Below are positions 10,272 to 23,405 of a DNA stretch of 64,000 nucleotides, piece by piece. Position numbers and translations under genes: made by a program. The stretch is from assembly GCA_963965975.1 (NCBI GenBank), contig OZ014411.1, forward strand, positions 3,457,001 to 3,521,000. Direction: 5' to 3'. The notes beneath the pieces were generated by a model. It was not told where the DNA came from. It searched no databases and was given only the letters and a program-made list of their open reading frames with translations. Numbering within the stretch: the stretch's first letter is position 1; each line of letters starts with the position of its first letter. The DNA is from Xestospongia bergquistia. Its lineage: Eukaryota; Porifera; Demospongiae; Haplosclerida; Petrosiidae.

Positions 10272-11259
10272 ATGTGAAAATGAAATTGTAAGATTATATG
10301 AAAGATCATTATGTACAAAAATTATATATGATCAGTTTAAAATTTGAATACTTGTAAGTTTCTGAACAATCTAAGATCAGTTTAAAATATATGGTCAGAT
10401 CACATTGTAACTTTATCTTATTGTTTTACAGTCACATTGCCAGACTATCCTATAATGTTACAAGTGAACAAAATTTTTAAATGAAATCATTGATGTAGAG
10501 CGTATTGTATACATATAAAAAATCTCCAAAGAAGCTGAAATTTTAATCGTTTGCATAGACTTATTTGTCATAGTATTTGTAGCAGAATTTTGAGGCAAAC
10601 AGTCTAAAATTTAAATTAAATTAGAATTAATACAAAACGGTTCTAAATATATTATAATGTTATATTTTGAACAGACTTATACTTAAGTTTTTCTCTTTTC
10701 AATTAGTGGGATCCAACTGACATGAAAATGACTTTAACATAAATTGATCAGTCAGTTTAAGCAAAGATTTAACCTGAATGCATAACTAGCTAATAGAAAC
10801 ATAAATTAATAGTTAAACATGCAGTATACGAAGCCCAAGGAGCAATTATAAAATGTTTACTATCAAAATAATATGAAGGTTTACATTGATTCAAATTGAT
10901 GTTATATCACTAAATCATCCATATTGATCTGAATTAAACATATTTAATGTTTAGCTGCTTATCAAATAACATTGCCAATTACTGATAGATACACATGCAA
11001 CTAATATTCCAAATGTACTGAGATGTAATTGTTGTATTAACATTAATATTATCATAATAACAGCATTAGTAAAGAGCTTATATTTAAATACTATATGTTA
11101 ATAGTCATTCTGTTTATTTTTAATAAATTATTTTTATATAAATTATCAAAATAATGCAATCATTTAACTGTAAGAAATCAATTTATAATGATGCATGCAT
11201 TTATGACATTTTAAGGTCATTAGACAATGTTTGTTGCTGTAGACAATATAGAGTTCTTC
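10272..11259. other. 3' flank of copy B, no gene seen
   Basis: Shared with the 3' flanks of A (800-1400), C, E (rearranged) and G. It is AT-rich and I see no open frame or RNA gene. Confidence 0.7.
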
Positions 11260-12062
11260 TTATCGACGTTTTCTTCGGCGCTTCTTCTTACCTTGGTGTT
11301 CATGGTTTTCAACAAGGTCAATAAGATACTCAATCTCAGGTTGAAATTGAGGGTAGGTATGGTTTTGAATCCAAATGTCATAGTCTAAACTGCTACAACC
11401 CACTGAATTAAATACTGGAGCAAAATTGCGGTTGATATCTTCTAAGATTGGTTCAAGCATTGCCCATTGAGAAAACATGATCATTTCAGCAGGGTCACTG
11501 CAATTGACATTGTATCGAAGGGTGAGAGCATAATTTGGATAAGTCATTAACTGTATAAGATTGAGGATAGAGAGATTGTTAATGTTATATAGCAGTTATA
11601 TATAAGAACTAACCCAATGACAGGTCTGTTCTAATATTTTTAAGAGCATATTCCCAAAAAGTCCTGGAAAGTTCATACCAGCAAATCCAGGATAGTTCAG
11701 TGCCATAGGATCATCTTGAAGCTGCATCAGTGGTTGTGCCAAGAGACCAGCCACAGCTGCAAGCGTGAGACCAGGCTTAAAAAGATTAGTAGCAACGAAA
11801 TATGGACTACCAGGTTGTTCCATATCTGACTTTGCATTATAAAATTTATTCTAAAATAATAGTGTTAAAAGAACAGAGTTAATATAATGAAAACACTCTT
11901 ATAGAAAGTACTCACAGTGTAGACCATGTAACCTTGGACTCCTGCAAGTACTGTCCTAAATTGTGAGCAGTCAGTGTTAGTGCTAGCTGATTCAGTTGAA
12001 ACAGTTGGCAGGCTGACGACCAGTATTCCAGCAAAGATTACAAGACATACGTTACGTTTCAT
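11260..12062 (-). CDS. Secreted protein of unknown family, copy B
   Basis: Exons 12062-11916, 11850-11614 and 11550-11260. The start is the ATG of MKRNVCL; the frame is open for 15 codons further upstream but has no ATG there. The protein appears identical to copy C: FRT in exon 1, LAQP in exon 2, LVEN in exon 3. It is the left partner of the B/C head-to-head pair and has the type I upstream sequence. A TATAAATAGA box lies at 12150-12141. No disabling change is visible, so expression is plausible. Confidence 0.88.
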
Positions 12063-12140
12063 CTTGATTGACAGTGAGCTCAAATATAAGTATTGAAGGA
12101 TTTTCAAATACTGTGAGTTACTTTAAGCAGTTGTCTTCAG

Positions 12141-12150
12141 TCTATTTATA
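12141..12150 (-). promoter_or_regulatory. TATA box of copy B
   Basis: TATAAATAGA lies about 80-90 nt upstream of the ATG and is preserved in position in every copy whose promoter lies in the window. Confidence 0.65.
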
Positions 12151-13343
12151 TCAATCTTGGTTTCATTAAATATTAAAAAATATAATACTTTCTTACTCTA
12201 AGAATGAATACTAAATTTAACTATAAAACTTTGTGTCTAACAGGAATCATTTCTAGAAAGGACTTAAAAATGTTTTTCTTTTGTTCTATAGATGCTGAGG
12301 TTCTTGAAGCTGGTCATTGGAGATGACCTTCATTGACTCAGGTTTCAATTCCTCAGAAAGAGTGAGTGGGTTGGTCCAGAGGAATGGTCCATTGTCATTT
12401 CAAATATCAATAAATAGTCTAGTATATAGATTATGTCTTTCCAACATTATCCTTCACTACTTAAACTAAAATTTGGCCATATACTCCAAACTATACAGTC
12501 TAACATTTAATAATCTTAGATTGTTATATTTGTTACTAGTTGTTACAATTTTAATGTTTTTATTAATATTAATTACACAACTGATGAAATTTGATATTCA
12601 AATTATGATAATTGTTTATATAAGTTATTGTATATAAATTAAATACAATATTTTTATGTGAGCTAAATGAGATTAAGCAAACAAGAATACTAATAATACA
12701 AGTGTGTGAAAAAGAGTGTTCTAATAACTAGATGAAAATAAAATAAAATAAATAAATAAATAAGGAGAATCTCAAATCATTATTGTGACAATTTATACTA
12801 ATTGAATCACTATTTTTCTTTCAGAAAGTTAACTAAATTTATCTTTGCTATTTTGTACTAGCAGTCTTCTTGGTTGCTTAACTTCATTTACTTTAATTAC
12901 AAAATTGTTATATTCAATTTACATAGAGTAGTTTATACAAACAATTGTCATAGAATTCATATCAAATATCATCAGTCAACTTTTAAACATTTTAAGACAA
13001 TTTATTTTAATACAACAAGTTCATAGGAAAAACAACATTAACATTTTAGAAAGAAAGGATCATTCATCAAACTCAATCACAATATATGTTAAATCTCAAC
13101 AATAGCTTTACCATATTAAAGTGATTTAATACCACCCCTTTGTACTCTGTATATGGCTTGATATTGCTTTTTAAAAATATTTTTGCATTAAAGGTAAGAC
13201 TTTCTGTGAAAATTAAAAAAATATATTTATAATAAACCCAACACTGATTAAATATTAAAATTTCTTTTGATTCTTCAACCCACTATATGTATACCCTGTC
13301 TAATATACTGTTTGATATTGTAATTTGTATTTATTATTTCTAC

Positions 13344-13415
<72 letters not shown>

Positions 13416-13424
13416 TATATATAA

Positions 13425-13479
<55 letters not shown>

Positions 13480-14740
13480 AAAGTTATTTGTAAGACAATA
13501 AAATGATGTACGTTCAGTTCTAAAATTGTAAACATGTAAGGTCCTAAACAATCCATGATCATTTTAAAACTATATGGTCAGTTTACATTGTAACACTATT
13601 TATTGTTTTACAGTCACATTGTCACATCATCTTATATTTAAATAACAGTCACATTACCAAACTAATCTAGATAGTGTGAATAATTTTGTATATAAATAAT
13701 GTATTATCAGTTCAAAAACTGACTACATGTCAATTCCATTGCATAATCATTTTCATAATCAATGGTCAGTTAACATTGCAACACTCTCTTTAAGTAATAA
13801 TATTATTGTTTTACAGTTACATTGTCAGACTATCCTATAATGTTATAACTAAACAATATTTCTAGAAGAGATTATTAAGATTATAGATATGTCTCATAGA
13901 ATCTTAAGTTAAGAATGGCAATAAGGACATCCTTACATCTATGACAATTGATAGTATAAACTACTCTATGTAAATTGAACAAAACAATTTAGTAATCAAA
14001 GTAATGGAAGTCAAGCAAACAAGAAAAATAGTAGTGCAAATCAGCAAATTTATTTAATGTTCTGATAGAAAAATATAGTAAAATAAGTGATGTCATTAGT
14101 ACAAATTGTCTCAATAATTTTTTTAAATTTAATAAATGTTATTATTTTATTACATCACTCTTTTCCACACGTTTGTATTATATTGTCTTTTTCTTTGTGG
14201 TCTTCTTGTTTGCATAATTTCACTTAGTTCAAATAAATAATATTGTATTCAATTTATATACAATAACTTATATAAACAATTATCATAATTTGAATATCAA
14301 ATTTCATCAGTCGTGTAATTAATATTAATAAAAACATTAAAATTGTAACAACTAGTAACAAATATAACAATCTAAGATTATTAAATGTTAGACTGTATGG
14401 TTTGGAGTATATGGCCAAATTTTAGTTTAAGTAGTGAAGGATAATGTTGGAAAGACATAATCTATATACTAGACTATTTATTGATATTTGAAATGACAAT
14501 GGACCATTCCTCTGGACCAACCCACTCACTCTTTCTGAGGAATTGAAACCTGAGTCAATGAAGGTCATCTCCAATGACCAGCTTCAAGAACCTCAGCATC
14601 TATAGAACAAAAGAAAAACATTTTTAAGTCCTTTCTAGAAATGATTCCTGTTAGACACAAAGTTTTATAGTTAAATTTAGTATTCATTCTTAGAGTAAGA
14701 AAGTATTATATTTTTTAATATTTAATGAAACCAAGATTGA
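12151..14740. other. Head-to-head spacer between copies B and C
   Basis: The proximal ~550 bp on each side are reverse complements of one another. Further inward the two sides differ (type I left, type II right) and meet at a long AT microsatellite. No gene seen. Confidence 0.75.
13348..13476. repeat. (TA)n microsatellite near the B/C centre
   Basis: Almost pure TA over ~129 bp, with two short interruptions. It lies close to the midpoint between the B and C start codons (about 13445). Confidence 0.95.
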
Positions 14741-14750
14741 TATAAATAGA
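14741..14750 (+). promoter_or_regulatory. TATA box of copy C
   Basis: TATAAATAGA lies 79-88 nt before the ATG at 14829. Confidence 0.65.
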
Positions 14751-14828
14751 CTGAAGACAACTGCTTAAAGTAACTCACTGTATTTGAAAATCCTTCAATA
14801 CTTATATTTGAGCTCACTGTCAATCAAG

Positions 14829-15631
14829 ATGAAACGTAACGTATGTCTTGTAATCTTTGCTGGAATACTGGTCGTCAGCCTGCCAACTGTTTCAACTGAA
14901 TCAGCTAGCACTAACACTGACTGCTCACAATTTAGGACAGTACTTGCAGGAGTCCAAGGTTATATGGTCTACACTGTGAGTACTTTCTATAAGAGTGTTT
15001 TCATTATATTAACTCTGTTCTTTTAACACTATTATTTTAGAATAAATTTTATAATGCAAAGTCAGATATGGAACAACCTGGTAGTCCATATTTCGTTGCT
15101 ACTAATCTTTTTAAGCCTGGCCTTACGCTTGCAGCTGTGGCTGGTCTCTTGGCACAACCACTGATGCAGCTTCAAGATGATCCTATGGCACTGAACTATC
15201 CTGGATTTGCTGGTATGAACTTTCCAGGACTTTTTGGGAATATGCTCTTAAAAATATTAGAACAGACCTGTCATTGGGTTAGTTCTTATATATAACTGCT
15301 ATATAACATTAACAATCTCTCTATCCTCAATCTTATACAGTTAATGACTTATCCAAATTATGCTCTCACCCTTCGATACAATGTCAATTGCAGTGACCCT
15401 GCTGAAATGATCATGTTTTCTCAATGGGCAATGCTTGAACCAATCTTAGAAGATATCAACCGCAATTTTGCTCCAGTATTTAATTCAGTGGGTTGTAGCA
15501 GTTTAGACTATGACATTTGGATTCAAAACCATACCTACCCTCAATTTCAACCTGAGATTGAGTATCTTATTGACCTTGTTGAAAACCATGAACACCAAGG
15601 TAAGAAGAAGCGCCGAAGAAAACGTCGATAA
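14829..15631 (+). CDS. Secreted protein of unknown family, copy C
   Basis: Exons 14829-14975, 15041-15277 and 15341-15631. This is a complete copy and a useful reference for the family: 49 + 79 + 96 residues. Variant set is FRT, LAQP, LVEN. It has the type II upstream sequence. The 3' end keeps both the GGTAAGAAG donor-like site and a TTTCTTACAG acceptor-like site ~120 nt downstream. If used, they would replace the basic tail with Val-Lys-stop. Confidence 0.88.
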
Positions 15632-16620
15632 GAAGAACTCTATATTGTCTACAGCAACAAACATTGTCTAATGACCTTAAAATGTCATAAATGCATGCAT
15701 CATTATAAATTGATTTCTTACAGTTAAATGATTGCATTATTTTGATAATTTATATAAAAATAATTTATTAAAAATAAACAGAATGACTATTAACATATAG
15801 TATTTAAATATAAGCTCTTTACTAATGCTGTTATTATGATAATATTAATGTTAATACAACAATTACATCTCAGTACATTTGGAATATTAGTTGCATGTGT
15901 ATCTATCAGTAATTGGCAATGTTATTTGATAAGCAGCTAAACATTAAATATGTTTAATTCAGATCAATATGGATGATTTAGTGATATAACATCAATTTGA
16001 ATCAATGTAAACCTTCATATTATTTTTGATAATAAACATTTTATAATTGCTCCTTGGGCTTCGTATACTGCATGTTTAACTATTAATTTATGTTTCTATT
16101 AGCTAGTTATGCATTCAGGTTAAATCTTTACTTAAACTGACTGATCAATTTATGTTAAAGTCATTTTCATGTCAGTTGGATCCCACTAATTGAAAAGAGA
16201 AAAACTTAAGTATAAGTCTGTTCAAAATATAACATTATAATATATTTAGAACCGCATTTTGTATTAATTCTAATTTAATTTAAATTTTAGACTGTTTGCC
16301 TCAAAATTGTGCTACAAATATTATGACAAATAAGTCTATGCAAACGATTAAAATTTCAGCTTCTTTGGAGATTTTTTATATGTATACAATACGCTCTACA
16401 TCAATGATTTCATTTAAAAATTTTGTTCACTTGTAACATTATAGGATAGTCTGGCAATGTGACTGTAAAACAATAAGATAAAGTTACAATGTGATCTGAC
16501 CATATATTTTAAACTGATCTTAGATTGTTCAGAAACTTACAAGTATTCAAATTTTAAACTGATCATACATAATTTTTGTACATAATGATCTTTCATATAA
16601 TCTTACAATTTCATTTTCAC

Positions 16621-16659
<39 letters not shown>

Positions 16660-17639
16660 CATATTAGTGTGATAACTATAGAAACAATAAATCCAAATTA
16701 CAATTTGAAACAATACATTAGACATTGTACACATATAGAGGTTTGAAACATTTAATTCAAGTTTTAATATTTAACATCTATTGTGTTTTTTATAAATAAT
16801 CTGTTTTACTTTTTGGAGAAATTACTCTCTTTAATGCAAAAATATTTTTAAAATGTAACATCAAACTATATACAGGGTACAAAGGGGTGGTATTAAATCA
16901 ATTTAATGAGGTAAAGCTATTGTTGAAGTTTAACATTGTGATTGAGTTTGATGAATGATCCTTTTTTCTAAAATGTTAATGTTGTTTTTCCTATGAACTT
17001 GTTGTATTAAAAATAAATTGTCTTAAAATGTTTAAGAAGTTGACTGATGAAATTTGATATGAATTCTATGACAATTGTTTGTATAAACTACTCTATGTAA
17101 ATTGAATATAACAATTTTGTAAATGAAATCAAACAATCAAGAAGACTGCTAGTACAAGTCAGGAAAGGGATTTTTATTTAGTGTTCTGAAAAAAAAAGTA
17201 ATGCAATTAGTACAAATTGTCTCGATGATGTTTTGAAAATCACTAAAGGCTCTTTTCTTGTAGAACGCTCTTTTCTATACACTTCTATTAGTAGACTTCT
17301 TGTTTAATTAATCTCATTTAGTTAAAATTAAAAAAATGCTGAGTTCACAATTTATATACAATAGTTTATATAATCAATTATCATAACAAAATATATATTA
17401 AATTTTATTAGTCATTTAATTAGTATTAATAAAAAAATTATAACTGTAACAGCTAGTAAATGTTAGAATGTATTGTTTGGAGTACATGGCCAATTTTAGT
17501 TAAAGAAGTGAAGAGCAATGTTGGAAAGACAGAAGCTACATAATATATTTTATAATTGATATTTGAAATGACAATAGACCATCTCTCTCTGGACCAACCC
17601 TCTCTCTCTTTCTGAAAGATTGAACGTCACCTAGCTTAA
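15632..17639. other. Left part of the C-D tail-to-tail spacer, no gene seen
   Basis: 3' flank of C, then (TA)n at 16623-16658, then AT-rich sequence matching 3992-4970 (inverted), 25.85-26.75 kb and 33.0-33.95 kb. Confidence 0.7.
16623..16658. repeat. (TA)n microsatellite; empty site for the pogo-like insertion
   Basis: Flanks (TTTTCACATTA on the left; TACATATTAGTGTGATAAC on the right) match, in inverse orientation, the sequences just outside the pogo-like element at 10.27 kb and 4.97 kb. Confidence 0.85.
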
Positions 17640-17900
17640 ACACTGACTGTGCAGCATTTAGTAATGTACTTCCAGGAGTCCAAGCTTATATGGTCTACAC
17701 TGTGTCTGAGTAGTTTATATAAGATTGTTTTTATTGTATCAACTCATTCCTATTATTTTAAAATAGATTATATTATGCAAAGTCATATATGGAACAATCC
17801 TGTAGTCAATTTTAAAAAAAACACGCAAAAGAAACTATCATTTATTATTAGTCTATACTTTAAGCAAACTTTTAAAGGTATTATGGAAACTATAATTATG
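17640..17900 (+). pseudogene. Chimeric relic (secreted-gene 5' part joined to GT92 3' end), spacer C-D
   Basis: Same structure as the relic at 3731-3992. Here the donor site after GTCTACACTGTG is disrupted by an extra TCTG, so it would not splice as in intact copies. Confidence 0.82.
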
Positions 17901-19136
17901 TAAGTCATAATTAATTTTATAGCATTCTTTACTTTATTGTTAATGCCTTGATATATTTTTGCAAACTTAATCATTGTAATTATACATCAAGGATAGCAAC
18001 TACATGTGACAGTGAAATCAGATTGTATTAATATAAAAACACAACATAATACATTTGACTGTTTTCCCATAGTATGATGAATACAACATGGTTATTAATA
18101 TTATTATTTAAATTTAAAATAAAGTAAATGTGGAGTTCAAGGTTTGTTAATTGTTTGGCATTGAACATAAATGTTGTAATGAAAGTTGTACTACTGAATG
18201 TGAAGAGGCACATCACTTGAACATGTGTAATCTCATTAGGGAGCTGTAGATGAAGGAAAGATTTGTCACATTGTGCATGGCAGACATAGGCTGAAGTCCT
18301 AATTGAGTTCTTGCTAGGCTCAGTGCAATTAAGTGAGATTTGTATCTGGGCTAACATATCTGAATTAATTAATATGGAACATGATCATGAGTACTTTGTT
18401 CATTACAACATCCACAGATATTAAATCCAAGCTATATATAATACTTGCAATTACTCTCTGTGGGCGTTGTCATTCATAATAATAAATATACCAAAGTATT
18501 TATAGTTCAATTAGTTTAGCTCACAGTATTCATTCAGTAGACATGTTCCTGTCAATTTCATACAGATAATAGTAATCAGTACTGCATCAGCAGTCCTTCT
18601 AACAGATCACAATGGTAGGTATCCTTCCATCTATAAAGAGTATTTCAACTTCTTTTCTTGTGGCACCAATGAGGTAGTTGTATTTTATTAATTAGTCTAT
18701 GATGCCAGCCAGAGATGCCAGACAAAATTAATAAAGAAACTTTATTTATATAGTCATTTACTTGAGAAACTTGCCATGTAATAAGTCAATTAATACATTA
18801 CATGTCATACAATAACTTAACCCTGTTACTCCAAATTAATGCAGTTTAGTTCAGAGTACAAGCTATAAGGAGATACCCTTTAATACAATAAAGGCGATGA
18901 ATATAACAAGGATAATAGAAAAGCATATTAATATGCCGTGATTAAATTATGAAGTATAGACAAGTATTATTGAAAGTAGCTATATACAAATCATATAAAA
19001 CATTTAAATAGCTTCTATGAATACTATTACAAACAGAAACGAAAGTTTTTATCATTAAAGGAAATTGAAAATATTGAAACAGACACTTCACTGTTATATG
19101 AGGTTGCTATACATTATATATTTAGGGTAGTGGCTT
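17901..19136. repeat. Copy of the GT92 3'-flanking spacer (C-D)
   Basis: Inverse match to 2396-3730 and direct match to 34.2-35.5 kb. No gene seen. Confidence 0.75.
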
Positions 19137-19200
19137 CTTTTTACTCCTACAAACCTTTCTATCTTTCTTTTTGGAAACACGATAGTGATGTGTTCCATTG
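19137..19200 (-). pseudogene. Short GT92 C-terminal fragment, spacer C-D
   Basis: Only the HHYRVS..KKKDRKVCRSKK part remains. The terminal ~25 codons are deleted compared with the fragments at 2258 and 26761. Confidence 0.8.
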
Positions 19201-19932
19201 CATGATCCTTTTCATAATAAATGGTCAGTTAACATTGCTACACTCTCTTGCTACACTCTGTTATATTGTCAGACTATCTTATAATGTTACAAGTAAACAA
19301 TATTTCTGAAAGAAATCGTTAATATATATATGTGATAAAAATCTCATAGAAGCTAAAATTAAGAATGGTAATAAGGACATCCTTACATAGTTACAACAAT
19401 ATCTGGTAAATAGGATTATTTTTCACAATAATTGCAGCAAATTTTTGAGGCAAACAGTCCTATAGAAATTTGAGTAAGAGGCTGTTTAAAATATATCAAA
19501 TAGTATTTTAAACAGCCTTATAGTTAAATTCATCTCAATTAATAAAATGGCTGACATCCCATTGACATCAAAATTGCATTAACATAAATTGATCCATCAA
19601 AGATGTAATTTGAATGTAAAACTAGTTATTAGAAACATAAATTAATAGTTAAACATGCAGTATACAAAGCCCAAGGAGCAATTACAAAACGTTTCTTAAC
19701 AAAGATAATATGAAGGTTTTCATTGATTCAAATTGATGTTATATCAATAATATTATATTTAAATACTATAAGTTAATAGTCATTCTGTTTATTTTCAATA
19801 AATTATTTTTATATAAATTATCAAAATAATGCAATCATTTAACTGTAAGAAATCAATTTATAATGATGCATGCATTTATGACATTTTAAAGTCATTAGAC
19901 AATGTTTGTTCCTGTAGACAATAGAATTTATC
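19201..19932. other. 3' flank of copy D
   Basis: Matches 1523-2257 in inverse orientation and 26.9-27.8 kb in direct orientation. No gene seen. Confidence 0.65.
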
Positions 19933-20735
19933 TTATCGACGTTTCCTTCGGCGCTTCTTCTTACCTTGGTGTTCATGATTTTCAACCAGGTCAATAAGAT
20001 ACTCAATCTCAGGTTGAAATTGAGGGTAGGTATGGTTTTGAATCCAAATGTCATAGTCTAAACTGCTACAACCCACCGAATTAAATACTGGAGCAAAATT
20101 GCGGTTGATATCTTCTAAGATTGGTTCAAGCATTGCCCATTGAGAAAACATGATCATTTCAGCAGGGTCACTGCAATTGACATTGTATCGAAGGGTGAGA
20201 GCATAATTTGGATAAGTCATTAACTGTATAAGATTGAGGATAGAGAGATTGTTAATGTTACATAGCAGCTATATATAAGAACTAACCCAATGGCAGGTCT
20301 GTTCTAATATTTTTAAGAGCATATTCCCAAAAAGTCCTGGAAAGTTCATACCAGCAAATCCAGGATAGTTCAGTGCCATAGGATCATCTTGAAGCTGCAT
20401 CAGTGGTGGTGCCAAGAGACCAGCCACAGCTGCAAGCGTAAGGCCAGGCTTAAAAAGATTAGTAGCAACGAAATATGGACTACCAGGTTGTTCCATATCT
20501 GACTTTGCATTATAAAATTTATTCTAAAATAATAGTGTTAAAAGAACAGAGTTAATATAATGAAAACACTCTTATAGAAAGTACTCACAGTGTAGACCAT
20601 GTAACCTTGGACTCCTGCAAGTACTCGACTAAATTGTGAGCAGTCAGTGTTAGTGCTAGCTGATTCAGTTGAAACAGTTGGCAGACTGACGACCAGTATT
20701 CCAGCAAAGATTACAAGACATACGTTACGTTTCAT
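19933..20735 (-). CDS. Secreted protein of unknown family, copy D
   Basis: Exons 20735-20589, 20523-20287 and 20223-19933, all open. Variant set is FSR, LAPP and LVEN encoded as CTG GTT GAA. That last codon string is a hybrid of the CTT GTT GAA form (A-C) and the CTG GTT CAA form (E-G). Type II upstream; left member of the inverted D/E block. TATA box at 20823-20814. Confidence 0.88.
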
Positions 20736-20813
20736 CTTGATTGACAGTGAGCTCAAATATAAGTATTGAAGGATTTTCAAATACAGTGAGATACTTTAAG
20801 CAGTTGTCTTCAG

Positions 20814-20823
20814 TCTATTTATA
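20814..20823 (-). promoter_or_regulatory. TATA box of copy D
   Basis: TATAAATAGA at the same distance from the ATG as in the other copies. Confidence 0.65.
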
Positions 20824-23317
20824 TCAATCTTGGTTTCATTAAATATTAAAAAATATAATACTTTCTTACTCTAAGAATGAATACTAAATTTAACTATAAA
20901 ACTTTGTGTCTAACAGGAATCATTTCTAGAAAGGACTTAAAAATGTTTTTCTTTTGTTCTATAGATGCTGAGGTTCTTGAAGCTGGTCATTGGAGATGAC
21001 CTTTATTGACTCAGGTTTCAATTCCTCAGAAAGAGTGAGTGGGTTGGTCCAGAGGAATGGTCCATTGTCATTTCAAATATCAATAAATAGTCTAGTATAT
21101 AGATTATGTCTTTCCAACATTATCCTTCACTACTTAAACTAAAATTTGGCCATATACTCCAAACTATACAGTCTAACATTTAATAATCTTAGATTGTTAT
21201 TTTTGTTACTGGTTGTTACAATTATAATGTTTTTATTAATATTAATTACACGACTGATGAAATTTGATATTCAAATTATGATAATTGTTTTTATAAGTTA
21301 TTGTATATAAATTGAATACAATATTATTTATTTGAACTAAGTGAAATTATGCAAACAAGAAGACCACAAAGAAAAAGACAATATAAAAAACGTGTGGAAA
21401 AGAGTGATGTAATAAAATAATAAGATTTATTAAATTTAAAAAAATTATTGAGACAATTTGTACTAATGACATCACTTATTTTACTATATTTTTCTATCAG
21501 AACATTAAATAAATTTGCTGATTTGCACTACTATTTTTCTTGTTTGCTTGACTTCCATTTCTTTGATTACTAAATTGTTTTGTTCAATTTATATAGAGTA
21601 GTTTATACAATCAATTGTCATAGATGTAAGGATGTCCTTATTGCCATTCTTAACTTAAGATTCTATGAGACATATCTATAATCTTAATAATCTCTTCTAG
21701 AAATATTGTTTACTTGTAACATTATTGGATAGTCTGACAATGTAACTGTAAAACAATAATATTATTACTTAAAGAGAGTGTTGCAATGTTAACTGACCAT
21801 TGATTATGAAAATGATTATGCAATGGAATTGACATGTAGTCAGTTTTTGAACTGATAATACATTATTTATATACAAAATTATTCCCACTATCTAGGTTAA
21901 TGTGACTGTTATTTAAATATAAGATGATGTGACAATGTGACTGTAAAACAATAAATAGTATTACAATGTAAACTGACTATATATTTTTAAAATGATCATG
22001 GATTGTTTAGGACCTTACATGTTTACAATTTTAGAACTGAACATACACTATTTTATTGTCTTACAAATAACTTTCACGATATATATATATCTATATAATT
22101 ATATTATATATATATATATATTAGAGTAGAAATAATAAATACAAATTACAATATCAAACAGTATATTAGACAGGGTATACATACAGTGGGTTGAAGAATC
22201 AAGAAATTTTAATATTTAATCAGTGTTGGGTTTATTATAAATATATTTTTTTAATTTTCACAGAAAGTCTTACCTTTAATGCAAAAATATTTTTAAAAAG
22301 CAATATCAAGCCATATACAGAGTACAAAGGGGTGGTATTAAAACACTTTAACAAGTTAAAGCTATTGTTGAAGTTTAACATATATTGTGATTGAGTTTGA
22401 TGAATGATCCTTTCTTTCTAAAATGTTAATGTTGTTTTTCCTATGAACTTGTTGTATTAAAATAAATTGTCTTAAAATGTTTAAGAAGTTGACTGATGAA
22501 ATTTGATATGAATTCTATGACAATTGTTTGTATAAACTACTCTATGTAAATTGAATATAACAATTTTGTAATTAAAGTAAATGAAGTTAAGCAACCAAGA
22601 AGACTGCTAGTACAAATTAGCAAAGAGAAATTTAGTTAACGTTCTGATAGAAAAATAGTTATTCAATTAGTATAAATTGTCACAATAATGATTTGAGATT
22701 CTCCTTATTTATTTATTTATTTTATTTTATTTTCATTTAGTTATTAGAACACTCTTTTTCACGCACTTGTATTATTAGTATTTTTGTTTGCGTAATCTCA
22801 TTTAGCTCACATAAAAATATTGTATTTAATTTATATACAATAGCTTATATAAACAATTATCATAAATTGTATATCAAATTTCATCAGTTGTGTAATTAAT
22901 ATTAATAAAAACATTAAAATTGTAACAACTAGTAACAAATATAACAATCTAAGATTATTAAATGTTAGACTGTATGGTTTGGAGTATATGGCCAAATTTT
23001 AGTTTAAGTAGTGAAGGATAATGTTGGAAAGACATAATCTATATACTAGACTATTTATTGATATTTGAAATGACAATGGACCATTCCTCTGGACCAACCC
23101 ACTCACTCTTTCTGAGGAATTGAAACCTGAGTCAATGAAGGTCATCTCCAATGACCAGCTTCAAGAACCTCAGCATCTATAGAACAAAAGAAAAACAATT
23201 TTAAGTCCTTTCTAGAAATGATTCCTGTTAGACACAAAGTTTTATAGTTAAATTTAGTATTCATTCTTAGAGTAAGAAAGTATTATATTTTTTAATATTT
23301 AATGAAACCAAGATTGA
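20824..23317. other. Head-to-head spacer between copies D and E
   Basis: Type II sequence on the left and type I on the right, the reverse of the B/C and F/G spacers. An interrupted (TA)n lies at the centre. No gene seen. Confidence 0.72.
22079..22121. repeat. Interrupted (TA)n at the D/E centre
   Basis: It sits on the midpoint between the D and E start codons (about 22070). Confidence 0.85.
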
Positions 23318-23327
23318 TATAAATAGA
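23318..23327 (+). promoter_or_regulatory. TATA box of copy E
   Basis: TATAAATAGA, 79-88 nt before the ATG at 23406. Confidence 0.65.
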
Positions 23328-23405
23328 CTGAAGACAACTGCTTAAAGTAACTCACAGTATTTGAAAATCCTTCAATACTTATATTTGAGCTCACTGTCAA
23401 TCAAG

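Noticed and set aside
13275-13562. Frames of Tyr-Ile repeats
   Set aside because: They are translations of the (TA)n microsatellite.
14784-14828. 15-codon upstream extension of the secreted protein
   Set aside because: It begins with TTG, not ATG. The ATG of MKRN is the first start and gives a clean signal peptide.
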